Source: JBBQWR01 sp038210495
GTDB lineage: Bacteria > Planctomycetota > Planctomycetia > Pirellulales > DATAWG01
DNA: 64,000 bases
NCBI GenBank assembly: GCA_038210495.1
Contig: JBBQWR010000027.1
Span: 5,813-69,812, forward strand
Direction: 5' to 3'
Below are positions 27,801 through 35,990 of the stretch, piece after piece. The notes under the pieces are model-generated. The model was not told where the DNA came from, did no database searches, and was given only the letters and a program-made list of their open reading frames with translations. How positions within the stretch are numbered: the first letter of the stretch is position 1; each line of letters opens with the position of its first letter. The position numbers were made by a program, and so were the translations under genes.

Positions 27801-27912
27801 GGCGACGGGTGTCGAGATGGTCGAACAGCCAATGGCCGACGGCCTGCGTTTCTTGCTCGATCGCGGCCAGATTGGCGGTCGAAAAATCGGAAGTGATGAG
27901 CGCGGAGGCCAC
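24853..27912 (-). CDS. putA: Bifunctional proline dehydrogenase / P5C dehydrogenase
   Basis: A 1019-aa protein that oxidises proline to glutamate. Residues ~1-465 form the FAD-dependent proline dehydrogenase barrel (VWVRLVKGAYWDYETV, YEIQMLYGMAD). A Ser/Pro-rich linker follows, then an aldehyde dehydrogenase domain from about 500. The ALDH domain has the catalytic Glu in VIVEMGGKNAI (about 773) and the nucleophilic Cys in GYQGQKCSACS (about 807). The length suits the shorter PutA type and lacks the ribbon-helix-helix DNA-binding domain of E. coli PutA, so self-regulation of that kind is not expected. The start is ATG 27912. The gene is followed upstream by a repeat element at 27971-28062. Confidence 0.96.
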   Translation of the reverse strand: MASALITSDFSTANLAAIEQETQAVGHWLFDHLDTRRHTMLNREWWNDRILDWAMRDEAVKAQMFRFIDVLPMLHSTASIVQHLHEYLGSVRNRLPAAARIGLDLAHRMSPAGWAMAAAARSGAASNATRFIAGANAQDVLAAAFAERQKKRAFTLDALGEAVTSEVEADRYLHAYLDLIAAVAPTVNAWPEVTRIDRDERGPLPRVNVSVKLSALDSQFDPADETGTSERVARRLRDLLRLARSHQAHVHVDMESYDAKALTLHIFKTVMAEPEFRDWPDVGIVIQCYLHDSGADLIALAEWVERRGTAVWVRLVKGAYWDYETVRAVSNGWPVPVYEHKWETDANFERQTRFVLQNHQFLRPAIGSHNLRSLAHAIATAKYLDLPPTDYEIQMLYGMADPEKQALVDLGQRMRIYMPYGELIPGMAYLVRRLLENTSNESFLRASFTDHVSADSLLGSPLNHAPSHPSKEPMSQVNDQSVTRTAPPVASTAFHNEPLADFAIEENRRAMRDALGAVRSRLGRYHPLWIDGQPVETSQRLASRNPSDHAQIVGACAAADRSHADRAVAAAKRAQPDWWRLGARARAEYLRRAAETMRDRRFELAAWQVFECGKQWREADADVCEAIDYLEYYAEGAVGLDARHDVYVPGEENRTQFLPRGVAAVIAPWNFPLAIMTGMSAAALATGNTVVMKPAEQSSIIAAKLMDVFDAAQLPPGVVNYLPGRGEVVGAALVEHPDVAIIAFTGSRSVGLAINRRAAEVSATSTKQVKRVIVEMGGKNAIIIDDDADLDEAVVGVVKSAFGYQGQKCSACSRVIVLDAVYDAFLARLIEATRSLQVGPAEDPSARVGPVIDAEARDRILNFIQIGKQEARLALATEIGPLADRGYFIGPHIFVDVKPTARIAQEEIFGPVLAVLRAANLDEAVRIANDVDYALTGGIFSRSPAHLEQTSREFLVGNLYLNRAITGALVHRQPFGGFKLSGIGDKAGGPNYLLQFVIERTITENTLRRGFAPPTPAGE

Positions 27913-27970
27913 TACTTACAGTTCTGTTGAGAAAGGGACGAAAGAGGCCATTGGCATTCTATGCGCGGTA

Positions 27971-28062
27971 TATAGCCGTGGCATCCTGCCGCGCCGAATT
28001 GGCTTCGCCGACGCAGGAGACCACTCTGACCACATTACGGCGCAGCAGGATGCCGCGGCTAT
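27971..28062. repeat. TAGCCGCGGCATCCTGCCGCGC inverted repeat (copy 1)
   Basis: Two arms (27971-27996 and 28038-28062) are inverted copies of a unit built around GGCATCCTGCCGCGC. It fills most of the 173-bp gap between putA and the ABC exporter gene. Relatives occur at 34104-34216, at 36893-37091 as outer arms, and as a single arm at 40054-40084. Confidence 0.85.
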
Positions 28063-28085
28063 GTACGGTTACAATCGCGTGAAAT

Positions 28086-30437
28086 CTACAATCCCTGCAC
28101 GAGCTCGAGTTGGGCTTGATGCAATCGAGCGTACGCGCCGGGGACCTGCAACAGTTGCTCGTGGTTGCCGACCTCGGCGATTTTGCCGCGCTCCAAGACC
28201 ACCAGTCGATCGGCCCGCCGAAGCGTGCTGAGCCGATGGGCGATGGCGATCGTCGTGCGGCCTTGAATCAGATTTTCCAGCGCCGCTTGAATCTCGCGCT
28301 CCGTCTCGGTATCGACCGATGACGTCGCTTCGTCGAGGATCAGAATCCGCGGGTCGATCAAGAGCGCTCGGGCGATCGAGATCCGTTGGCGCTCTCCGCC
28401 CGAGAGGGATTGGCCCCGTTCGCCGACGAGCGAATCGTATCCATCGGGCAAGTTCAGAATGAACTCGTGCGCGCGAGCCGCGCGGGCCGCGGCGACGATT
28501 TCGTCGGGCGTGGCGCCCGGGCGACCATAGGCGATATTTTCGGCGATCGTGCCATAGAACAAAAAAGGCTCTTGCAGCACGATTCCGATATTGCGGCGAT
28601 ATTCGGAGACCGGAAACGACCGCGTGTCCACGCCATCCACCAAGATGGCGCCTTCGGCCACGTCGTAGAACCGGCAGACCAAATTGATGAGCGTGCTCTT
28701 GCCGGCGCCGCTTGCCCCGACAAGGCCGATCATCTCACCAGGGCGAATCGAGAGATTGATGCCGTGCAGCACTTCGCGGGTGCCATATTTAAACCTCACG
28801 TCGCGAAGCTCGACCGCGCCTTCGAGGCGTCCCGGCTGAACCGGCTTGACTGGTTCGGGGACACTCGGGACTCGATCGAGGATTTCGAAGATTCGCTGCG
28901 CGGCGGCGGCCGCGCGTTGCGTCGCCGAAACCATGTAGATCAACGACTCGATTCGCAAGAAAAATCGACCAATATAGGCAACGAACGCCGTCAGCACGCC
29001 CACGGTCACATGGTGCGCCAACACTTGCCAGCAACCGAAGGCCCAGACGACCAGCAGACCCAGTTCGGTCATCAGCCGCACGGTCGGTCCGAAGAACGAC
29101 CAGACAATATTCACCCGATCGTTGATCTCAACAACCCGGCGATTGCTTTGATTAAAGCGATCCACTTCGCGTTGTTCTTGGGCGAACGCTTTGACCACGC
29201 GGATACCGGGAATCGTATCGGCCAGGACGCTCGTCATTTCACCCCAGGCCACGCCCGACAGGCGAAAATTTCGTCGCAGCCCGGTGCGGACCCAATTCAC
29301 GAGCCAGACGATGACCGGAAATGGTCCTAGGGAAACCAGCGCGAGCCAAGGGTCGATCGAGAGCAGCACGACGGCCGTCATGCCGATCATGAGCAGATCG
29401 GCCCCGAACGCGATCAAGTTCACCGAAAGAAAGTTGCAAATCTTGTCGGTGTCACCGCCCACCCGCGACATAAGGTCGCCGGTCCGCTTGCCGCCGAAGA
29501 ACTCCATCGACAGGCATTGCAAATGGGCGTAAGTATTGTTGCGTAGGTCGGCGGCGATCCGCTCGCTGGCCCAGGACAGCACATACGTTCGGCCCCATTC
29601 GAGAATCCAGGTGACAATCGCGGCGATGGCTAAGCCGCCCAGTAGCCATTTCGCCAAGCTCCAATCGACAGCCTGGCCGGTTTGATACGGGATGAGAATT
29701 TTGTCCAATAGCGGCATCGTCAAATAAGGCGGGATCAATCCGACGGTCGTGCCGGCAAGCGTCAACAAGAATCCCAGCACGATCGACTTCGACCGCGGCC
29801 GCGCGAACGAAAGCAATCGCAGCAGCGATGACATCGGTTGCGGCGCGGTCTCGGCCGTGCAAGAAGTGCAGATGCCGTCCTCGGCCGTGATCACCGCGCC
29901 GCAACTGGGACAAATCGTCGGGGTTTTGCTTTCGTCCGTTTGCTTTTGAGCATCGTTCATCCGGGCCGCGAAACGGTGGGCCGCCGGGCCGCTGCCAAGC
30001 GTGTAATTCCAATGGGCGAGTCGCCGGTCGTCGCCGATGAGCTCGAGCGTGCCGACTCCGACATGCTCCCGGCAGCGGAGGCGAATATCGGCGGTGACCG
30101 GCCACGATTGCCACTGTGGACCCGGCAATTCGCCCGTGGATTGACCGTTGGGAACGAGTTTCGCCGAACCGTTGGTCGTCTGGCCGCCGGCAAGCACGGG
30201 TTTAGCCGCGGCCGTCGCCAGGTCAGCCGGCTGCTCCGGCTCGCTGAAGGCGATCAATCGTTGGTTGGTCAATACAACCAGCCGCTTGGCGAACGAAACC
30301 CGTTGATCCAGGTCGGTTTCCAACCAAGCGACGATCGTTTCACCGGCGCTAAGCTGAGACTGGGTTTCGCTGAGCCACCTCTCTGGCAAATTGCGGCTGG
30401 CGCCGGGCGAACCTTCCAATGGGGGCCTCAAAATCAA
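28086..30437 (-). CDS. ABC exporter with N-terminal PH-like and zinc-ribbon domains
   Basis: A fused permease-ATPase of about 783 aa. Residues ~20-160 resemble a bacterial PH/YokE-type domain (AKRLVVLTNQRLIAFSE). A C4 zinc ribbon follows, CPSCG...CTSC (Cys176, 179, 190, 193). The transmembrane domain (about 215-510) has six spans, and the ATPase is at 540-783. The ATPase has Walker A GASGAGKST (574-582), Q-loop 622, signature LSGGER (678-683), Walker B ILILDEA and His734. This is an MsbA/lipid-exporter-like half transporter. The start is uncertain: an upstream TAG limits the frame and only TTG codons are available (30437 is the longest). The extra N-terminus is not part of standard MsbA. Substrate unknown. 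Confidence 0.9.
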   Translation of the reverse strand: MILRPPLEGSPGASRNLPERWLSETQSQLSAGETIVAWLETDLDQRVSFAKRLVVLTNQRLIAFSEPEQPADLATAAAKPVLAGGQTTNGSAKLVPNGQSTGELPGPQWQSWPVTADIRLRCREHVGVGTLELIGDDRRLAHWNYTLGSGPAAHRFAARMNDAQKQTDESKTPTICPSCGAVITAEDGICTSCTAETAPQPMSSLLRLLSFARPRSKSIVLGFLLTLAGTTVGLIPPYLTMPLLDKILIPYQTGQAVDWSLAKWLLGGLAIAAIVTWILEWGRTYVLSWASERIAADLRNNTYAHLQCLSMEFFGGKRTGDLMSRVGGDTDKICNFLSVNLIAFGADLLMIGMTAVVLLSIDPWLALVSLGPFPVIVWLVNWVRTGLRRNFRLSGVAWGEMTSVLADTIPGIRVVKAFAQEQREVDRFNQSNRRVVEINDRVNIVWSFFGPTVRLMTELGLLVVWAFGCWQVLAHHVTVGVLTAFVAYIGRFFLRIESLIYMVSATQRAAAAAQRIFEILDRVPSVPEPVKPVQPGRLEGAVELRDVRFKYGTREVLHGINLSIRPGEMIGLVGASGAGKSTLINLVCRFYDVAEGAILVDGVDTRSFPVSEYRRNIGIVLQEPFLFYGTIAENIAYGRPGATPDEIVAAARAARAHEFILNLPDGYDSLVGERGQSLSGGERQRISIARALLIDPRILILDEATSSVDTETEREIQAALENLIQGRTTIAIAHRLSTLRRADRLVVLERGKIAEVGNHEQLLQVPGAYARLHQAQLELVQGL

Positions 30438-31306
30438 AACGGAACGTGGTGGGGTCTAAACGGTCCGCAAGCGGAGAACGCCGAATTTTTGCATCTCGGT
30501 CTACCGTTTGCACTTCGGCTGCGATCAATCTTACGCCTTCCGGCCCAAGCGAGGCCAGAGAGATTGTAAGGGTTACGAGGCGGTTTCGTTGTCACCGGCT
30601 GATCCTGATGCGATGCGTCCGGGGCTTCGGCAAAGCGCCTCAAGCCCCGCCCACCCAGAAATTTCGGCCGGCAAAACTTGAGGGAAAATTCCCCATTTTC
30701 TTGACTCTATGTTCCAGTCGATTACTATATTATCCAGCGACGCGAACCCGGTTTGAGTGATCGCCCGCGCGTCGTCCCACCACCCTTACCCCCCCTAACG
30801 TGCCGAACTTGGCAACCCAGCCTTGGGCGCGGTCCGAATTCGACTCCGGTCGAATCGGCCTTCCCGTTGCGCTCCGATCGCGATGTCGCACGATTTGTGT
30901 GACGCGCTCTGCCGGAGCCGATACTCACTTAACGCGAAATCCCGCGGCCAGAGTGGCCGCGCTGTGGAGCTGACCGGCTGCACGACGCAGCTGTGACTGG
31001 CGCTAAGGATGCGCCATACTTCGCAGATTATGGCAAGTTTCGCGTTGTGACTCGGAACGCAACATCGCGTTGCGAAAAATTAACACGCCCCGCCAGACAA
31101 GCCGACTGAATCAAGAATCAAAGGAATCCACCGCTTCTAGGCCCGGTCTAACTTTCGGGCAAAACTAATCGAGGACCGGCGTTTCAGGGAATCGCCGCAA
31201 TCCCTTCGCAGTTTGGGCGAATTGTCGCCTTCGCCTCGGCGGGTCGCCGAGAGAACATTAACAAACTGCCACATTCCCTGGCCAGGCAACTGTGAGCTAG
31301 CAGACA
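30438..31306. other. 870-bp non-coding gap between divergent genes
   Basis: I see no supportable gene here. The segment is bounded by the divergently oriented ABC exporter and cphA. It contains a weak promoter candidate (next entry), AT-richer sequence than its surroundings near 30690-30735 and 31010-31180, and short GC-rich hairpins such as GGGGCTTCGGCAAAGCGCC. Confidence 0.5.
30701..30731 (+). promoter_or_regulatory. Weak sigma70-like promoter candidate
   Basis: TTGACT at 30701-30706 and TATATT at 30726-30731 are 19 bp apart, which is longer than the ideal 17. They lie in the local AT-rich patch and point towards cphA, 576 bp away. Treat as a candidate only. Confidence 0.3.
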
Positions 31307-34024
31307 ATGGAAATGGACATCAGGAAAGTGTTGGTGCTGCGTGGGCCGAATTACTGGGCGAACTTTCCAGTCATCGAGGCTTGGGTCGATCTCGGATCGC
31401 TCGAAGATTTTCCTTCGGACCAACTTCCCGGCTTTAACGAGCGTTTGACGGCTTGGCTGCCCACGATGATCGAGCATCGTTGCAGCGAAGGGGTGCGCGG
31501 CGGCTTCTTCGAGCGGCTGCGTCGGGGTACGTGGATGGGGCATATCCTCGAACATGTCACTTTGGAACTTCAGTCGCTGGTCGGAATCGACGTTGGCTTC
31601 GGTCGGACTCGCAGCACCACCGAGCCGGGAGTCTATAAGGTTGCCATCGAGTACGTCGATGAAACGATCGCCAAAGCCTGCCTGGAAGCCGGCCGAGAGA
31701 TATGCCACGCCGCGATCCACGATCGGCCTTGCGACGTCGCCGCCGAAATCGCGCGACTTCGCAAATTGACCGAACGCACTCGCCTCGGACCCAGCACGAA
31801 TTCGATCGTGCAAGCAGCCATCAAGCGAGGAATTCCCGCTCGTCGGCTCAATACGGGCAGTCTAGTGCAGCTGGGCTACGGATCGCAGCAAAAGCGAATC
31901 TGCGCCGCCGAGACCGATCGCACCAGCGCTATCGCCGAAATGATCGCTCAAGACAAGGAACTCACGCGCACGCTGCTGCATGCCACGGGAGTGCCGGTGC
32001 CCGAGGGCCGCTCTGTGACGAGCGCCGAGGATGCCTGGGACGCGGCTGAAGAAATTGGCCTGCCGGTCGTCGTTAAACCGCAGTACGGCAATCAAGGCCG
32101 GGGCGTCGCGACGAATCTGTCGACCAAAGAACAAGTCGTCGCGGCCTACGAAGCGGCCCGCGAGCAAGAATCGACCATCCTCGTCGAGCAATTCGCGCCG
32201 GGCGCGGATTATCGACTCCTGGTCGTTGGCGACCGTGTCGTGGCGGCCGCTCGCCGCGAGTCGGCGCAGGTCGTCGGCGATGGCGAACATACGATCGACG
32301 AGTTAATCGAGATCGTTAATCTCGATCCTCGGCGCGGCGAGGATCACGCTACGTCGCTCAGCAAGATTTATCTGGACGCCGTGGCGCTGCAAGTCTTGGC
32401 CGACCAAGGGATGGCGCCCGGTTCCGTGCCCCCCAGCGGCGCCGTGGTGCTCATCAGGCGCAATGCCAATCTCAGCACGGGGGGCACCGCGACGGATGTT
32501 ACCGACTTTGTCCATCCGGAGCTTGCCGCGCGTGCCGTCGAAGCCGCCCGAGTCATCGGGCTGGACATCGCCGGCGTCGACGTCGTGGCGGTCGATATTG
32601 GCAAGCCGCTTGAATCGCAACGGGGCGTGATCGTCGAGGTGAATGCGGCTCCCGGCCTGCGAATGCACCTGGAGCCGTCGTCCGGCAAACCCCGGGCCGT
32701 CGGCGAAGCGATCATCGATAGCATGTTCGCGCCTGGCGAGACCGGCCGAATTCCAGTCGTGGCCGTCACCGGCGTGAACGGCAAGACGACGACGACGAGG
32801 TTCATCGCCCATATTCTCCGCAGTGTCGGACGCAGAGTGGGGATGACCTGCACCGAGGGGATTTACATCGACGGTCGTCGGATTCAGTTGGGCGATTGCA
32901 GCGGTCCTCAAAGCGCTCAAAATATCCTCCTCAATCCCAACGTCGACGCGGCCGTGCTGGAAACGGCCCGGGGCGGAATCTTGCGAGCTGGTTTGGGCTT
33001 CGACCGCTGCGACGTGGCCGTTGTCACGAACATCGGCGAAGGGGACCATCTTGGCTTGGCCGATATCGACACGCTGGAGAAGTTGGCCCGAGTGAAACGG
33101 ACCGTGGTCGAGGCGCTATCTCCGACGGGCCATGCCGTGCTCAACGCCTGCGATCCGCTGACCGCCGAAATGGCCAGCAAGTCGCCGGCGCCGGTGGTGT
33201 TCTTTTCGCGATCGCCGGACAGTCCGGTGCTGGCGGCCCATCGCGCCCAGGGAGGCCGGGGCGTGACCGTTCGCGAGGGGATCATCATGCTCTGCGAGCA
33301 CGATTTGGAAATTCCCTTGGCGCCGCTGAGTCGAGTGCCGTTGACGCATCATGGTCGCGTGGCCTTCCAAGTGGAAAACACGCTGGCCGCGGTCGGCGCC
33401 GCCTGGAGCCTGGGGCTGACGCGGGAAGCGATTCGGAGTGCCCTGGAGACCTTCAGCGCCGATATGGAGCACGTCCCCGGTCGGTTCAATCTGCTCGATA
33501 TCGACGGCGTCACGGTGATCGTCGACTATGGGCATAACCCTTCGTCGCTGAAGGCGCTCATCGAGACGATCGACCAATTTCCGCACGAGCGCCGCACGGC
33601 CGTGTATAGCTGTGCCGGCGATCGGCGCGATTGCGATATGATTCGCCAAGGCGAATTGCTCGCCGATAGCTTCGATCGGGTCGTGCTGTATGAAGATCAT
33701 TACACCCGCGGCCGTAAGCCGGGCGAAATAACCGGGCTTATCAAGCAAGGTCTGGGCGTCGCCAAGCGGGCACTCGAGGTGCAACAGGTGCCGGGCTCCG
33801 TGGCGGCGATTGAAGCGGCCCTCAACTCGGTTCGCAGCGGCGACTTGCTCTTGATCCAGGCCGACACGATCGACGAGACGGTCGAATTCGTTCGCAACTA
33901 TTTGGCGACGCATCGCAATAGCCGAGAAATCGGCTTGACCGAGGTACTCGAAATCCCTGCCGCGGAAGTGCTTCGCATCGATGCGGCGGGCGCTACGGTG
34001 CTCGCGACGCCCGTGATCGAGTAG
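31307..34024 (+). CDS. cphA: Cyanophycin synthetase
   Basis: A 905-aa enzyme that polymerises aspartate and arginine into cyanophycin using ATP. The N-terminal domain (VLVLRGPNYWANFPVIEAWVD) is typical of CphA. An ATP-grasp domain covers about 220-470 (LPVVVKPQYGNQGRGVATNL, IVEVNAAPGLRMHLEPS). A Mur-ligase domain begins with the P-loop VTGVNGKTTTTRF near 487-499. The length is normal for CphA1. Start is ATG 31307; ATG 31313 is a second choice. No cyanophycinase (cphB) or isoaspartyl dipeptidase gene lies beside it. The product would be a cytoplasmic nitrogen store; whether the cell makes it cannot be seen from sequence. Confidence 0.95.
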   Translation: MEMDIRKVLVLRGPNYWANFPVIEAWVDLGSLEDFPSDQLPGFNERLTAWLPTMIEHRCSEGVRGGFFERLRRGTWMGHILEHVTLELQSLVGIDVGFGRTRSTTEPGVYKVAIEYVDETIAKACLEAGREICHAAIHDRPCDVAAEIARLRKLTERTRLGPSTNSIVQAAIKRGIPARRLNTGSLVQLGYGSQQKRICAAETDRTSAIAEMIAQDKELTRTLLHATGVPVPEGRSVTSAEDAWDAAEEIGLPVVVKPQYGNQGRGVATNLSTKEQVVAAYEAAREQESTILVEQFAPGADYRLLVVGDRVVAAARRESAQVVGDGEHTIDELIEIVNLDPRRGEDHATSLSKIYLDAVALQVLADQGMAPGSVPPSGAVVLIRRNANLSTGGTATDVTDFVHPELAARAVEAARVIGLDIAGVDVVAVDIGKPLESQRGVIVEVNAAPGLRMHLEPSSGKPRAVGEAIIDSMFAPGETGRIPVVAVTGVNGKTTTTRFIAHILRSVGRRVGMTCTEGIYIDGRRIQLGDCSGPQSAQNILLNPNVDAAVLETARGGILRAGLGFDRCDVAVVTNIGEGDHLGLADIDTLEKLARVKRTVVEALSPTGHAVLNACDPLTAEMASKSPAPVVFFSRSPDSPVLAAHRAQGGRGVTVREGIIMLCEHDLEIPLAPLSRVPLTHHGRVAFQVENTLAAVGAAWSLGLTREAIRSALETFSADMEHVPGRFNLLDIDGVTVIVDYGHNPSSLKALIETIDQFPHERRTAVYSCAGDRRDCDMIRQGELLADSFDRVVLYEDHYTRGRKPGEITGLIKQGLGVAKRALEVQQVPGSVAAIEAALNSVRSGDLLLIQADTIDETVEFVRNYLATHRNSREIGLTEVLEIPAAEVLRIDAAGATVLATPVIE

Positions 34025-34103
34025 CGGCGTCGAGATAATTGAATTAATAAACATTGCGGGCGAGGCATGAAACTGGTTCATGCCTCGCCCGTTTGCTTTA
34101 CGC

Positions 34104-34216
34104 AGCTGCGGCATTCTGCCGCAGAGTGCTCCGAAAACTGCAAACAATACCCCCGCCACCCGCCATCATCCCCTTTGCGGGAGACGGCTAATACTCCGCA
34201 GCAGGATGCCGCGGCT
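34104..34216. repeat. GCGGCATNCTGCCGC inverted repeat (copy 2)
   Basis: Arms at 34104-34127 and 34193-34216 face each other and belong to the same family as 27971-28062. The pair fills much of the 270-bp gap between convergent cphA and the DUF1501 gene, so it may act as a bidirectional terminator-like structure. Confidence 0.75.
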
Positions 34217-34294
34217 AGGTAGCCGGCTTTGCCGGACGACCGTGGAAGAAATTACACGTCATTTTTACAATGCGGCCCATGGTGGGGCGGTTAT

Positions 34295-35635
34295 TTAAAC
34301 CAACTCGCGGAGCGGTTGAACGTGATCCACTAGGTATTGCGGCCGGCCGCTCAGATCGCGGATCGACGTCGTGTTCACGTTGATGCCCATGTTGTGGTAC
34401 AGCGTGGCGAGTACCTCACCGAACGCGACCGGCCGCTCGGTGGCATATTCGCCCAGACGGTTTGTGGCGCCGATGACCTGTCCGGTTCGCATTCCGCCGC
34501 CGGCCAGCATCGCGCAGCTAACTTGTGGCCAGTGGTCGCGGCCGGCATTCTTGTTGATTTTCGGCGTGCGACCGAATTCGCCCCAGACGACAACCGAGAC
34601 GTCCCGGTCGAGTCCCCGATTGTACAGATCCTCGATCAGGGCGCTCACTCCTTGATCCAACAACGGCATGTCCTGCCGAGCGGCGGCGAAATTCTGTCCG
34701 TGCCAATCCCAGCGGCTGAACGCCAGCGTCACGCATCGGGCGCCGGCTTCAATGAGCCGCCGAGCCATGAGGAACTGCGACATCAATTTCGGCCCGCCGT
34801 CGTCGCGATTTTTCGGATCCCCTTTGCCATATCGCTCGACAATTTTTGGATCCTCTTTCGACAAATCCATCGCGTCGGCCAGCTTGCTGGATGTCAACAC
34901 GCCGAGCGCCTGGTTGTTGAACGCATCGACCCCTTGCATCATGCCGGTGGCGTCGGCGTCGCGGCGGAAGCGGTCGAAAGCCGTGAGCAGCATCCGCCGA
35001 TCCTGCAGACGCTCGAGCGTCACGCCGTTGAGCACCATGTCCGATTTGCCGTCGCCCTCGGGCTTGAAAGCGGCGTGCGCGATTCCCAAAAATCCCGGTT
35101 GGCCTGAGTCGGCCCAGGGCATGTGTCCCATTTTTGGCGAAAGACCAATGAACGGCGGCACCGACGGATCGCCGGAGCCCATCAGCTTCGACAGCGACGA
35201 GCCGATCGACGGCCAGCCGCCAGCGGGCTGCTGCCGATGCGTGCGGCCGGTCATGCACTGAAACGCATAGTGGTCTCCCGTCGCCCCGACCATCGAGCGA
35301 ATGATCGCCAGCTTGTCGCCCATTGTCGCCAGATTCGGCAGCAGTTCGCAGATCTCCATGCCGGGGACATTGGTCTTGATCGGCGAAAACTCGCCGCGAA
35401 TTTCCGACGGAGCGTCGGGCTTGAGATCGAGAAAATCCTGATGGGGCGGCCCGCCCGGCAGGAAGATCATGATCACGCCCTTCTTGGAGTTCTTGATTCC
35501 TGCCGCCGCCTCGGCCCGCAACATCTGCGGCAGCGAGAGACCACCCATCACCAAACCGCCGACTTTGAGAAAGCTGCGGCGAGTGACCCCATCACAAAAC
35601 GAATGCCGCTGCGGTCGCCCAAGAATCGTGAGCAT
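34295..35635 (-). CDS. DUF1501 family Tat-exported protein
   Basis: A 446-aa protein with a twin-arginine signal, TRRSFLKVGGLVMGGLSLP, at residues 18-36, so it is exported folded. The rest follows the planctomycete DUF1501 family, which is related to sulfatase/alkaline-phosphatase folds: AIIRSMVGATGDHYAFQC, HGQNFAAARQDMPLLDQGVS, VVVWGEFGRTPKINKNAGRD and GRDHWPQVSCAMLAGGGM. Such genes are usually paired with a DUF1549/DUF1553 cytochrome-type partner; none is adjacent here. The biochemical role of the family is not established. Confidence 0.93.
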   Translation of the reverse strand: MLTILGRPQRHSFCDGVTRRSFLKVGGLVMGGLSLPQMLRAEAAAGIKNSKKGVIMIFLPGGPPHQDFLDLKPDAPSEIRGEFSPIKTNVPGMEICELLPNLATMGDKLAIIRSMVGATGDHYAFQCMTGRTHRQQPAGGWPSIGSSLSKLMGSGDPSVPPFIGLSPKMGHMPWADSGQPGFLGIAHAAFKPEGDGKSDMVLNGVTLERLQDRRMLLTAFDRFRRDADATGMMQGVDAFNNQALGVLTSSKLADAMDLSKEDPKIVERYGKGDPKNRDDGGPKLMSQFLMARRLIEAGARCVTLAFSRWDWHGQNFAAARQDMPLLDQGVSALIEDLYNRGLDRDVSVVVWGEFGRTPKINKNAGRDHWPQVSCAMLAGGGMRTGQVIGATNRLGEYATERPVAFGEVLATLYHNMGINVNTTSIRDLSGRPQYLVDHVQPLRELV

Positions 35636-35839
35636 GGTAGGCCAGTGGGTTGAAAGGAGGGGGGATGAACCTGGCGGGTGAACCGAAGTCTAAGTGGCGC
35701 CCCCAGTTCAACGGCGATCATATCAGAATCGGTTGATCGGTTCAAATAAAATCATCGCATCGTTGCGAGCAGGTGGCGTCAGCCCCCTGTCCCCCGGTTT
35801 GCGCTACGAACGAACTAAAGCCACCCCGGAAAAACCGCC

Positions 35840-35892
35840 GGGGACTGTCCCCATTTTTCGGAGTCCTCGGAGAAAAACTGGGGACTGTCCCC
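35840..35892. repeat. Paired GGGGACTGTCCCC palindromes
   Basis: Two 13-base palindromic units (35840-35852 and 35880-35892) lie 27 bases apart. The sequence between them is also partly symmetrical (CCCCATTTTTC and GAAAAACTGGGG), so the whole 53 bases can form a hairpin. It lies between the DUF1501 gene start and mutM; no gene was seen in 35636-35978. Confidence 0.75.
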
Positions 35893-35970
35893 TTCTCGAG
35901 GCGCTGTTGTGAGAGCCCCTTAATCAAGCAGAGTAAGTGGCTCCGCAATTCGTCGACGTCAGGCCGGTGA

Positions 35971-35990
35971 CGGGGAGCTTACGCTCCCCG
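35971..35990. repeat. CGGGGAGC-TTAC-GCTCCCCG palindrome ending mutM
   Basis: A perfect 8-bp inverted repeat with a 4-base loop. The TAA stop of mutM (35979-35981 on the minus strand) lies in its loop, and the last two codons of mutM are the palindrome itself. Confidence 0.8.
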
